Below are positions 10,740-21,095 of a DNA stretch of 32,058 nt, one piece after another (position 1 is the stretch's first letter; every line of letters begins with the position of its first letter). The position numbers and the translations under genes were made by a program. The notes beneath the pieces were generated by a model. That model worked only from the letters and a program-made list of their open reading frames with translations. It was not told the origin of the DNA and ran no database searches. Source of the stretch: Elysia marginata (taxonomy: Eukaryota; Mollusca; Gastropoda; Plakobranchidae); the NCBI GenBank assembly GCA_019649035.1, contig BMAT01005068.1, positions 239,452-271,509 on the forward strand. The letters are read 5' to 3'.

Positions 10740-13397
10740 TTCCATTTCATTTTCTTTCTATCCCCATATATGGCACTATTTTGCATCTGTTATTTTAGCC
10801 TTCATGTCTACATAAAAAAATCTTTTGATGGTTATCTGTACTCTATTGCAACGCAATGTCAGTAACCCTTGAAATTATACGCATTTTTTCCGGGATTGGC
10901 GTGCGGAGTGCTATGGATTGCATTATGTCGGCCAAGACAAACTGACTGTTAACTTCATCATTTCACTTGCAACTTTCAATTTAGAAAATTATACATTGAG
11001 TTGAATCTAGGTCCCCTTTTTTACGATGGCTTATGGCAGAATGTTATTTGCAAACCAACAATTTATGCTTTAAAATCGTTCAAAGGATTCTCAGAAGGTT
11101 ACATTTTTGCAATAATGTGAAAAGGTTTAGAATTATGCAATTTCAAACCAAAATAATTATATGTGTCATTAAAAAACAAACTGTTTAATACATAGTAAAT
11201 TTAAGGAAAAATGGTGCAAAAGGTTACAGAATATAGAAAATTTGTATGTGTGCTAACTCGCGCAGCAGTATTGCAACTGAAAGATTTATATGACTGTATC
11301 GTTTTTCAGTTGCTCTCGTCGTTGCAAATCTTAAGTATCAACATGTCAATTATTATTCAGCTCCAGCTAATATTGTAAGAAAAAAAGCATAAAAAGTAGT
11401 AAAGCAGAAAAAGTATTAACCTTTACAGATATGATTATATTGAAATCTTATTAAATATCAAATTTTCTGTGTATCAAACTTAAACACTGAACTATAAATT
11501 TTCGTCTTTATATCCAGTTTTTCATTAACAACAAAATAGAGACGGCGGGAACGTTCAGAAATCAAGCAACAGCGAAGGGTCGGTAACCGTTAAAAAGAAA
11601 AAAAAAACGTTGGTAAGGATTCAGAAAAACTAAGCTTCATGCGGACAAACATAATACTGTTATATGAGGCTGTCAGTTAAAAATAAAATATTAGAAAAGG
11701 TAAAATATCTTCATAAAAATTCTCTGACAGCTTTACAGACATGATTGTGTAATTTAAAGTCTCCATTATTTTTGTAATCTTTAGAATGCTTTCTTTTCTA
11801 ACGCTTTCTTTATTCAGGTGATTTCATTGCTTGCCACAGACAGAGTATAACTTGAATGAAGGCAAACAGAACTTATAAAAAGGGGAAAAAGCCGCTCTTG
11901 GTTCCAGAAAAAGCTCCAAATTACTCCTATACCTTTTAAAGACGTTTCACCGGCGTAATCATGATGATATTTATTTCATTCACCGGACGTTAACGCAAGC
12001 TTCTAAGATGAACTGGAACAAGATTTTCCATATTTTTATCTTCTCTATCCCCTACTGACCCAGTTACCTCATAGCGCGATCGAAGGCTTTCCCAGTAAGG
12101 AAAAACGTTAATAAAGCTAAAAACTCGTTCAAAGATGCGAAAACGAAGGGAAAAATGATTTAAGCTTTAGGCAAAACGAGATGCCCTTCAAGAGATCTGA
12201 AGAGATGAGAAAAAAGTGATGTTTGTACGAAGAGGTTTCTACAGAGCCGTACGTAACATGAGACTCTGGTGGCGTTTAGAAAGCATGTTTACAATATTGC
12301 TTTAAAATTTACTCGGTTCTTGGTGTATCGATTTCAGCTAGGTTCATATAGCTCTGCAAACAGATGTTTTGGAAAAACGGGATAGGAGAAATGGAGAGAT
12401 GAAAAAACATAGATCATAAAGATAAGATCATCCCCAATGTATTTCTTCTTGGCTTTTTTATCATCGTGACGACATAAAAATTAATTTTCTTATGTAAAAT
12501 AAACAAAACATGCTATGACCGTACGCTCTTTCCGTGTACTTTACGAATTGAATTTTTTTTTCTTTCTCTCTGCAAATCGGAACAGCGTCGGTGAACGATA
12601 TTCTTTCCTAAACTGTGAAACTTTTAAAAATTTAAACTGAAGTGGCTGCTTCAAGGTGTTTTAAAACTGAGACTAGAGAAAAAATACTTGATTTAGTAAA
12701 GTAAGAAATGAAATCAGTTACCTTTTCATAAGGGTTTGCTACGTTTGTAGGTTTTTCTGCGTTCAGGAACCGCATTGATTTCTTACAAACCAAAACTCAA
12801 CAAAGAAATACAGCGTGACAGATTTTCATGAAATATAAACCTAAATCAGATGTGACCTTCAAGTACTTGAGAACAAGAACAAGTTGCAATCGAAGTTCCG
12901 GAGGCTAGGTTATTATTTCTATAACGATGATTAACTTGTACTTCTTTCTTTGCGAATATTGATTCAAGCAACAGTGACAACTATATCTATAATTTGATTT
13001 ATGTTTGCAAAGCGTGATATTTTTTTCTATCTTATTACTACAAACCAACAATCTGCCAGACCAAAGACATAGCAACTGTGAGGCATAGATTGCTAAGTAG
13101 GTGGTCGGGATGAGGTTGACAAGATTCTTCAGTGTGACAGATTCTAGGCATTGACAACGTACAGAACTTAAATACATGTCTGCCCTGGTTGCTGTCCATA
13201 AAATATTGCAACGGAATGGGGGCTGCTTTTCTTTCTCTAATTGGAAAGCATTGTTGTTGTTTTTTTTTAAGATAAGTTAATTGAACAAAAACTTCACTTT
13301 TTTAGGCAAAAAAATTTATGAATATTCCATGACTCTGACAATTTCTATCCTTTACAAGAAAAAAACCATTATGATTCGGAAATCAAAAGTATTATCA
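10740..13397. other. Long AT-rich stretch, no gene seen
   Basis: About 2.7 kb of AT-rich sequence with dense stops. The largest frame (12905-13177, minus, 90 codons) has no recognised domain. No microsatellite longer than a homopolymer run and no transposon motif was found. Confidence 0.6.
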
Positions 13398-13436
13398 TTA
13401 GGATAATTATCATTATGATAATTATCTTCATCCTAA
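13398..13436. repeat. AT-rich inverted repeat
   Basis: A perfect odd palindrome, AATTATCATTATGATAATT (13405-13423), is nested in a second 7-bp pair, TTAGGAT (13398-13404) with ATCCTAA (13430-13436). It sits in an ATT/ATC-rich patch that runs to about 13470. It could extrude as a hairpin, but no function is implied. Confidence 0.7.
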
Positions 13437-13928
13437 TTATTCATTTTTACCATTATTATAATTATTCGACATAAACAGTATCATTGTAAGCATTAGAAAT
13501 GGTAAATGGCTATTATCACAACTCTCAAATTCTTCATTATCAGTGTCGTCATCATCACACCACGAGCTTCAGCATCATCATCTTTGAGCTACAAAAGAAA
13601 AATGCGCTGTGTAGATGTTGTCTCTATATATAAAACCATACTTTTAAACTTTGAACTCTATGGGTTTGGAAACGGCAGCACGGATTCTTCTGAAAATTTT
13701 CATGCTGTTGCAGAACATCAAGATCTAGGTTTTTAATTAGGTTTGGTTTCAAAATCTTACTTAGCTGAATTTATAAAAATCAAACGAAATAGCGTAGGTT
13801 TAAAATGTTTCCTCACACTTTTTAATTAGCTTTCTTCCGCTTCGAAGCCACAAACTTTTTACTTTACTTCCGTCTTCTCGGAAAGTTGTTGTGAAGTGAC
13901 GTCACGTCAAAACTAGTGAAAGGTTTGT

Positions 13929-14257
13929 CTTCAAGAGGTAATTGTGATTATCGCCTTTAAATTTGATTTTGTCATGAAGTTTAATGTGTCAAAAATCCTT
14001 ATGAATCCAGATTCGATTACACGAAGACAGGGAACAATCTGATCTAGATTCTAGATCTAGCACGAAGACAGGGAAGAAAATTCTGCGACCCACTCTGCAG
14101 TGAACCTACTTTACTCTAGATCTAGATCTAGATATGTAGGACTACAAAATATGGAATCTAACGTATTAGGTCTAGACCTAGATCTAAATTAGATTCAAGA
14201 CTTTTTACTGTATATGATCTAGAAAATATAGAATCTAGCATTATCAAGAACTGGCAG
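13929..14257 (+). repeat. Partial upstream repeat of the Helitron-linked unit
   Basis: Two blocks here recur in order inside and just before the Helitron helicase remnant. The 41-bp block at 13929-13969 matches 14376-14416 with three differences. The 20-mer at 14238-14257 (GCATTATCAAGAACTGGCAG) is identical to 14532-14551, which encodes the helicase residues ALSRTG. The distance between blocks is about 150 bp longer here, and the intervening DNA is TCTAGA-rich rather than helicase-like. A 15-mer (CACGAAGACAGGGAA) is also duplicated within it, at 14020-14034 and 14061-14075. It looks like a scrambled, decayed tandem copy. Confidence 0.7.
14038..14185. repeat. TCTAGA-type palindrome cluster
   Basis: Repeated palindromic hexamers: a mirror-like run at 14038-14060, three perfect TCTAGA units in a row at 14115-14132, and a variant at 14168-14185. 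Similar islands occur at 4827-4842 and 17883-17892. They read as a dispersed short palindromic repeat, and none encodes protein. Confidence 0.75.
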
Positions 14258-14390
14258 ATTTGTTATTTGTTACTTTTGATACGATTACAAGAGTCAAGCA
14301 GGCTGATGCATGAAGCCTCAAGTTGATTGCAGAATTCCTGCAGGTTGATGCGTGATATGCTATTGAAAGCTTTCACTTCAAGAGGTATTT

Positions 14391-14624
14391 GTGGCTATCG
14401 CCTTTAAATTTGATTTGATTAGTTTAAGGCCATGTTTTTCACTGACCATAAACAAGGCACAAGGACAGTCTCTACGTGTTGTCGGGCTGGATCTAAGATC
14501 TCAAGTCTTCGCTCACGGCATGCTATATGTGGCATTATCAAGAACTGGCAGAAAGAAAGATGTCTACATTCTTGCTGAAGATGGTATGACACCCAACGTT
14601 GTCTACAGTGAAGTTTTGAATTAA
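14391..14624 (+). pseudogene. Helitron helicase C-terminus (Pif1-like, SF1), truncated
   Basis: This 77-codon frame is the last part of a Helitron Rep/helicase protein, the enzyme that drives rolling-circle transposition of these DNA elements. From about residue 13 it has the layout seen at the end of Pif1-like SF1 helicases. TINKAQGQSL (residues 19-28) is the region of helicase motif V. It is followed by VGLDLR, then HGMLYVALSRTGRKKDVY (residues 43-60), in which LYVALSR is motif VI with its arginine. The frame ends VVYSEVLN and stops at 14622-14624, where Helitron proteins usually end. The first dozen residues do not match and come from a block also present at 13929-13969, so the Met start is not a real start. 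Rep and the N-terminal helicase motifs are absent, so it is a dead 5'-truncated relic. No typical Helitron 3' hairpin with CTRR end was found. Confidence 0.87.
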
Positions 14625-14676
14625 CTGCCTACTTTTGACTCTATCAGACCGTCATCAGACAACCACAGCAAAACAA

Positions 14677-14773
14677 AAAAAAAATATTTTTAATGCAGCC
14701 ACTTGGTTAATTTTGGTTGATTCCAAGTTCATCAATGTGTCGGTCGGAAGCCCCTTGAATGCAGACGAAAAAA
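14677..14773. repeat. Direct repeat downstream of Helitron ORF, copy 1
   Basis: About 97 bp, from the A/T-rich run before TTTTTAATGCAGCC to GCAGACGAAAAA. It begins about 50 bp after the helicase stop codon. It is repeated at 14850-14944 with only a few differences and small indels (roughly 90% identical by eye). It is probably the 3' non-coding part of the Helitron. Confidence 0.85.
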
Positions 14774-14849
14774 TTTTTTTTTAAAAGTTAAGATGTTTTC
14801 AATATCACATCATCAAGAACTGTTAGAAATAATGATATCACCGTAAAAG

Positions 14850-14944
14850 AAAAAAATATTTTTAATGCAGCCACTCTTGGTTAATTTTGGTTGATTCCAA
14901 ATAATTCATGTCGGTCCGAAGCCCCTTGAATGCAGACGAAAAAT
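14850..14944. repeat. Direct repeat downstream of Helitron ORF, copy 2
   Basis: Second copy of the unit at 14677-14773. It shares AATTTTGGTTGATTCCAA and GCCCCTTGAATGCAGACGAA. It is preceded at 14809-14829 by a degenerate match to the helicase motif VI DNA (ATCAAGAACTG), so it looks like a further Helitron 3' end with an internal deletion. Confidence 0.85.
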
Positions 14945-15688
14945 ATTTTTGTTTTTTGTTTTTCAAAAAAAAGATTTTTAAAAAACTTCCATCTACAGGT
15001 TATTTCTGTAATATTCTGTTCCTTTCAGCATGTTTTTCCCTCATTCCCTTTTTTGTTTGCTTCATTTGTTCAGTTTTGTTTGGTTTTATTAAGACCGATA
15101 TGCCCTATCTTAGCACACAGTCAGAGGTAAAAAAAATTTTTGCAACACTAAGAAGAAAAAATGTCACATTATAAATACAAGTCAATCATCTTTACTTCTA
15201 CTTTTCAAACTGATAATTTTGAGTTAAATGGATAAAGAAAAATAATCTTGTTTTAGAACATTTTATTTCTGTTTCCCGTTCTTTTGAACAGGTCTGCCAG
15301 CTTGTTATTTAATATTATTATTATTTTTATTATCATTATTATTACAATCATAATATTCATCAGCAGCGGCAAACCCATGATAAAATCGGCAGTGGTCATC
15401 AGAACAGTCAGCAATTCAAAATTAAAACGCTTTGATTTCATAGTACGTTCGCAAAAATACATTATTTTGCTTAATTCCTTCTCTATGAACAGTCTTAGAT
15501 TCCGTGTAATCCAGCTTCAGGGGCAAGGGAGACAAACCTCAACTGAAGATCGATAAATCGATGCGAGAATGTCCTTGAAGGGCAAACGAGCAGTGCACTT
15601 CAAGGATGTTCAGCCGTTGACATGTCTCTCTCATCGAGCTAGCCCAATTTATACGAACTTTCGAAATGCGATTATGTTATTTACTCAC

Positions 15689-16020
15689 ACTCTCTCTCTT
15701 TTTCTCTCTCTGCATCTTCCTCTCCCTCTCTCTCTCTCTCTCTCTATCTCTCTCTGTCTCTCTTTCTCTCTCTATTTTTCTATTTTTCTATACGTTTGTA
15801 TTTATACGGCAGCTGCAGCTGGGCTCCAAATAAGGATCTATAATTATTTTTCGATTATTTCAAAAGAGTATTGAACTTCTATCTACATTCTATTTGTCTG
15901 TCTGTCTGTCTCTCTCTCTCTCCTTCTCTCTCCCTCTTTCTCTCTCTCTATCTACCTACCCATCTCTCTTTCTCACTCTCGCTCTATCTATCTATCCATT
16001 TATCTCTCACTCTCTCTCCA
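15689..16020. repeat. CT, TCTG and TATC microsatellite cluster
   Basis: Two polypyrimidine blocks, 15689-15790 and 15895-16020, are separated by about 100 bp of mixed sequence. The second opens with four TCTG units (15895-15910) and contains TATC runs. No coding signal is present. Confidence 0.85.
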
Positions 16021-16192
16021 TATTCCCAAGCTGCAGCTAAACTTTTCTGAACAAAAGGTATATCGATTGACGTAGTTTCATTCTTAGATTTTCTCCTTTT
16101 ACCTTCATTCCTGTTTTTCTACCTCCGTACATTTCTTTGTAATTGCTTTTTGTATACATTATATATATACATATATATCTGGTGGTTGATCT

Positions 16193-16221
16193 CGTGGTGG
16201 TGGTGGTGGTGGTGGTGATGG

Positions 16222-16273
<52 letters not shown>

Positions 16274-16274
16274 A

Positions 16275-16329
<55 letters not shown>

Positions 16330-16342
16330 GGATGATGATGAG
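16193..16342. repeat. (GGT)n-(GAT)n compound trinucleotide microsatellite
   Basis: About 24 bp of GGT followed by about 126 bp of GAT, with a single AAT interruption near 16274. It is preceded by an ATAT run (16158-16177) and followed by decayed GAT units to about 16445. The poly-Met and poly-Ile frames on the two strands are artefacts. Confidence 0.95.
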
Positions 16343-16459
16343 AATGAACAAGACGTTCAGGATGATGATGATGATAATGATACTGTTGATGATTATGGCT
16401 GTGGTCGTAGTGTTGAGGATGATCATGATTATGATGAGGATGGGAAGGTTGGAAAGATG

Positions 16460-18050
16460 AGAATGAAGATTATATTTAATCTTTTTATCATTTTAAACAG
16501 TGCAAAAACAGTTCTCACGTCACACAAAAAGTGTTAGAAGAGATCAATTATGACAGCTAAGGTTATAAAAATCTAAAAACCATGACACACGTAATATTAA
16601 GATGACCAAAATAGTAATGATTATGATGAAGTGGAAAAAAGAGCCAGAATGAAAAGGGGAGGAATAATAGAGATCATTTGTCATATATTGAATCACCTAG
16701 CCTATATAAAAATATTAAAACCCCTTTTCATTTTAAGATATATGCTTATATACCTGCGTTGTTATAAAACTGTCAATATGGTATTGATATCCAGGCTTAA
16801 ATTAGGGTATTAGATACACATTGTTTGAAAGTTAAATTATAAGGATTATATAATGTGCGGCTGCTTTTATTTTATACGCAGGCACGTAGCAAACTAAAGA
16901 TCTCATTATGCTCGTTATCTGTAGCTTATTCTTAGCTGTTCTTAGCTGGGTCAGCACTGTTTTGCCCCATTCTCATAACCGGCGTGGATCCATTAAGTTT
17001 GTCCTTATCTGTGAAAGTCACTTGACAATCACAACACGGTGTCCCCTTGTGGATCACTTGGCGGATCAAGGACCAGCCCGACTCTTCCACAGCGGGTATT
17101 TAATCTTCATCTGATAACTGGTGTCTAGGTCACGTCCAAGTGGTGCTTAATTCTGTTGACGTGCTTTTTATTTGGGACAACGGGGACAAATATTTAATGA
17201 TTTGCTACATAAGCAGAGCAGCTTTTCATTAAAGTTTGTGATCTTGCATGTCCTTATTTTGCAGCTGATAGTAGATTTAAGAAATTTTTTAAGACATGTA
17301 TAACGGGCGGGTGCAGACGTTTTAAAAGTTACTGTCAATGTAGCATACATTTAATAAAAGCCAATATTTACATTCCCCATTCAAAAATGTTTCAAGTTCA
17401 CTTTTTGTTTTGTTTCCGATCCGGAATGCATTATCATAAAACTGATTATCTAATGTGAAATAGTCAAGCATTATGACTTTTCCTGGAAATTTGGTACTAA
17501 CGATGTTATTTTCTTTAGTCGTTTAAGTACGTACATTTACCACAATGTATAACAACCCATTCTACATTGGAAATAAAAACAAAACGTGAAGTTCTAACAG
17601 GCCAAAGAGGAATTATAAATATTGGTTTTTATTATTACATGAGATTGTTTATTATGTTAACAGTTTTACTTAGTTTTGTTTTTACTTTTACTACATTGAC
17701 ATTGAAAAATGTGAACTAAATGGCAACAGTTATACGTTCTATCATTGTTTATATTTATTAAGTCTTCAATTGTCAAAACAGTGTTAATGTAATCAGACCA
17801 CACGCAATGCAAGCTTTATTTGTTATTAGTGTGAGTTTGACAACTGTGCATCGTTGACAGTTGGACGTTTCTAGATGTTGTGTCTAGATCTAGTTCTGAT
17901 CTCTGTGTGTTCTGGTGGTCCAACCTAACATTATACTGACCCTACCGAAATTGTTTACCTTTCATCCACATTGTTATTATACAACTACCAGGCTATGAAA
18001 CCGGCGAGAGGGTTATGAAGATGAGTCACGGCTTTCAAAATTTGCAGAAT
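16460..18050. other. AT-rich stretch, no gene confirmed
   Basis: About 1.6 kb, mostly AT-rich. A less AT-rich patch at about 16970-17140 stands out from its surroundings but shows no domain or structure I recognise. A TCTAGATCTA palindrome lies at 17883-17892. A 13-bp match to the SINE body (ACATTATACTGAC near 17930) is too short to call. Confidence 0.55.
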
Positions 18051-18076
18051 GTTCTCACGTACGCCTATGATGAAAC

Positions 18077-18331
18077 TAGAGACCTTTAGCACACGCACCG
18101 TGTCTCACTACGCGTACGTGAAAATCGGGAAAGCAGATTGAGAAACTATAAAAATAATGAAACCAGTTTCTAAAAATAGAACTATAAAAATAATGAAACC
18201 AGTTTCTAAAAATAGACCCACAGACGTTCTATTTTTAGAAACTGGTTTCATTATTTTTATAGTTTCTCAATCTGCTTTCCCGATTTTCACGTACGCGTAG
18301 TGAGACACGGTGCGTGTGCTAAAGGTCTCTA
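18077..18331. repeat. Perfect 106-bp inverted repeat (long hairpin)
   Basis: The left arm 18077-18182 and right arm 18226-18331 are exact reverse complements over all 106 bp, and the match stops sharply at 18076/18332. The 43-nt loop begins with a second copy of a 36-bp unit: 18145-18180 and 18181-18216 are identical tandem copies, so the right arm can pair with either. No open frame, transposon terminus or target-site duplication is evident. Such a hairpin could arise by template switching during replication, could be a young palindromic element, or could be an assembly foldback error. If transcribed it would form a long double-stranded RNA. Confidence 0.95.
18145..18216 (+). repeat. 36-bp tandem duplication inside the hairpin
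   Basis: Two identical adjacent 36-bp units, each starting ACTATAAAAATAATG and ending CTAAAAATAGA. Only one matching unit exists in the right arm, which makes the structure asymmetric and allows slipped pairing. Confidence 0.95.
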
Positions 18332-18850
18332 TTGTGTTGTCCTTATGTGTTTTCAAATATGAGTTCATAATTATGTATATATTAAACGTCTAAACGTTGC
18401 ATACTGCTTTTATTATCATAAAAAAAATATTTATTTCGAACGCATACCAAATGGTTTTCCAACGTCCAAATAATTATGACAAATGTTTAATTTATAGCAC
18501 GTTGTACCATGAAAGATCTATACTGTTTGAGAAGTGAAATGAAATGACCTTGCGTTTTTGCAATATGTTTGGTCGCTAGCATCTATTTGCTTCAGGTTAC
18601 TACCTCGGATAAAAGTAGAGCTGAGGGATTATTATCGGTGATTGGCGGGGTTTGAATGGAAGATGGTTGAGATTAAAATCTATGCTATTAATTTTTTTAT
18701 TCGCTCGTAAAGCGTTAGAAAAGAGAAATGCCGTATGCGCACCATTTTGCGACCCGTCTATGAAAAATTGCCTTGTAGACAAGTAGTTTCACAGACATGC
18801 AAGACCAATTCAATCTTAAATATTTAAGTATTTTTTCGACTTCACTATCG

Positions 18851-18851
<1 letters not shown>
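18332..18851. other. AT-rich stretch, no gene seen
   Basis: About 520 bp between the long hairpin and the next CT tract. No repeat, domain or RNA structure was recognised. Confidence 0.6.
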
Positions 18852-18902
<51 letters not shown>

Positions 18903-19043
18903 TTCCCCTGGCTTATTTCCTTCTCTATCGCTCTCTCGTTTTTCACCTTTCTCTTGTGCTCTCACTCTTTGTTCTATCTCAAGCTCTAATTTTTCACTGT
19001 GTCTCACTCTTTTTTTTCTCTTTCTCTCTTTTCTTTCTCTGTC
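18852..19043. repeat. (CT)n microsatellite with polypyrimidine tail
   Basis: A pure CT run at 18852-18893 is followed by a T/C-rich stretch to about 19043. The matching Arg/Glu-rich frame on the minus strand and Ser/Leu frame on the plus strand are low-complexity artefacts. Confidence 0.95.
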
Positions 19044-20736
19044 TATCAAAAACAAAATACCTGAGAGTCAGTCTTACACAAAACTGCAATTATTCAAGTG
19101 TGGAGTTAACAGCCTCGTTTGCTGCTGGCCCAGTCACCTGGCGTTACATAAGACAAAAACGGAATCTGCTCTCAACTAGCCAACAGGTTGCTGGGGGAAA
19201 CCTTAGTCCATCTTGCACTGAGCCCAGGCTGCACTGATGAGATTCAATTAAACCACAAGCTGCTAATAGGGCAAGTAACAAGCTTTGGTCAGCCCTCTGT
19301 GGCTCTATCTTGCTCATCGAGGCTTTCACTTAGAAGTGTGAGATTCTAATCTGTTGTTCTTATTGTTAATATTTAAAATGCTTATAACATCTTGAGATAA
19401 CAAAAGCAGCAGAGCCTAGTATATCACCGTTACAATTAGCTAAAATAATGTTAGGAACTAAAAAAAAAAAAAGAAAAGAAAAAAAAATGTATGAAGAAAA
19501 TTATTTCCACACGAACGCAAGTTCTTCATTCAGGCATCGCTTTCATCTCAAGGCCTTTAGAAATGTTTATCCCAAGAAAATTAATGATCAGTGCAAAACG
19601 TTGCATTTGAAGAAATTATCAGTTATTCACGTCCTGTGAAATAAACAAACCAGGTTAACAATTTTCTCTTTTTTAGCCGCATGAAAAACATTTTCTTTAG
19701 CAACTGCAAAGAGTAGCATTATATTCACCATTTACATTTACCATCACGTTATTTGTGGTGGTCTTAGTAGTTATCAATATCTTCATTGCCGCAATTCTCT
19801 ATAACTCACATAAGTTTTTCTATATAACTTTGTTGTTGTCATTGCGGCTCTAACCGTCTCGGTTGCTCATCTTGCACAAAACTTTGACTAGCTGACAAGC
19901 GTTCAGTTATTTTGACACATTTGTCGTTTGGGCTCGCGCTTCATTCTCTTTGAGCTGTATTAGCGAAAGATGGATTTTCTTATATCTTTACGTAGATGTT
20001 AGTAGCAGTCATCTTTATGTATATGCATTATGGTCTCTAAGCTTTATCATAAAATCAAGAATGTCCAAACAAAACATTGCAAAGTTTAACAAGTTTATTT
20101 GCAAATCATTGCCGTCATAGTTATCAAAACTCTTCTAGCATTTACTAAAAGATGTTCAAAAAACACGTTAAGAGAAAGAGGATGAGAGAGATAGACAAAT
20201 AAGGAGGTAGACAAGATATCGGGAAAGAAATGGAAAAGTAATTGGCAGTAGTTAGAATAAAAAACTGGTGGAGGAACACTTATAAATGTGTATTAATTAG
20301 CAGTCAATAGACAATGTGTCTGGAAATTACTGCCACAAAATGTGTTACAGTAATCGGGACTAGATCATGGACAGTCTATCATTACTCATTAGGTGTAAAC
20401 TGACATGTGGGTGTTTCTCCGCAAAGAGTTAGATAGTGTTTAATAAATAGTAAAAAGTATCTAGTACAAATTCGAAACAATTTGTTTGAGTTAGAAGCAA
20501 TAAAAACCAATGGTTGTATTCTGTTGTTGTGAGCACTCGCCGCTTGGGCTTACAAGCCCAACAGACTATGACAAAACCTACCGCTGTGCACATCCTTCCC
20601 TCTGTCACACTTTTAAGAGGCACGTGCAATTGTTCTCGGTGCGTTAGTAAAATAGTATAAAAACAAGACAGTTAAACAGTTTTTCAAAGGTCGATATAAT
20701 GATAGGTAAAACAGAGATAGAACGATACATAGATAG
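19044..20736. other. Mixed stretch, no gene confirmed
   Basis: About 1.7 kb. The first 270 bp (about 19070-19335) are clearly less AT-rich than the neighbours and could be an old repeat or an exon remnant, but no domain is recognisable on either strand. The rest is AT-rich. A small hairpin TTGGGCT-TACA-AGCCCAA lies at 20544-20561. Confidence 0.5.
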
Positions 20737-20836
20737 AAAGAAAGATAGATAGATAGATAGAGAGGTAGGTAGGTAATTATGTAGATAGATAGATCATTAG
20801 ACGGATAAATAGATAGATACAGACATACATACATAG
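20737..20836. repeat. GATA/GGTA-type microsatellite, left of the PLE
   Basis: GATA runs interrupted by GGTA, GACA and CATA units. It abuts the point where the PLE reading frame begins. A matching GATA tract lies on the other side of the element at 21272-21366. Confidence 0.85.
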
Positions 20837-21094
20837 GCCTACACAAAAAGCTTCTGCATTGGGGCCCTAAAAGACAAAAAAATAAAAAACAAAATAGAAT
20901 GGAAAATACTAAAAAAGCTAGACCGTATAATGATGTCTGAGAAAAAGACTTGTTCGTTGTACCGAATAGAAAAGCGTGCATTACTGAAAAAATGTTCCTT
21001 AAAGTTAAATTTGCAATACGAGATGTTTTCGCATTGTGCACATAAAATAAACTTCTCTGTTCAGCGAATACATCCCAGTCGGCCATGCTGGTAA
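20837..21094 (+). pseudogene. PLE protein C-terminal tail (after the GIY-YIG domain)
   Basis: An 85-codon open frame with no internal stop, entered from upstream (a stop at 20834-20836 lies directly before it) and ending in TAA at 21092-21094. It follows the conserved end of Penelope-like proteins, which lies just after the GIY-YIG endonuclease core. It has LKDKKI then IEWKILKK (residues about 11-29), a CSLY...EK segment where the family has CxLC...EK, and a final block, NLQYEMFSHCAHKINFSV, matching the family's LNxRxEhhSxCRHxxKahL pattern. The second cysteine of the first pair is Tyr here. The endonuclease catalytic residues and the reverse transcriptase lie in the lost 5' part. The assignment is from remembered family patterns, supported independently by the ribozyme directly downstream. 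Confidence 0.8.
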
Positions 21095-21095
21095 A

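Noticed and set aside
12905..13177. 90-codon minus-strand frame
   Set aside because: Cys/Leu/Ile-rich with no recognised motif and no supporting context.
14908..15174. 88- and 66-codon overlapping plus-strand frames
   Set aside because: They start inside the Helitron-linked direct repeat and run through T-rich DNA, giving Phe-rich low-complexity products.
16037..16460. Poly-Met and poly-Ile open frames of over 100 codons
   Set aside because: Both come from the GAT array read in different frames.
17918..17960. Third SINE fragment
   Set aside because: Only about 13 bases (ACATTATACTGAC) match the SINE core, with no second landmark.
18797..19237. 146-codon open frame
   Set aside because: Half is CT-tract Ser/Leu sequence. 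The remainder has no recognisable domain, and no splice or start evidence supports it.
19234..19255. Hammerhead-like CTGATGAG ... AAAC
   Set aside because: The essential G of GAAA is missing and stem II does not form.
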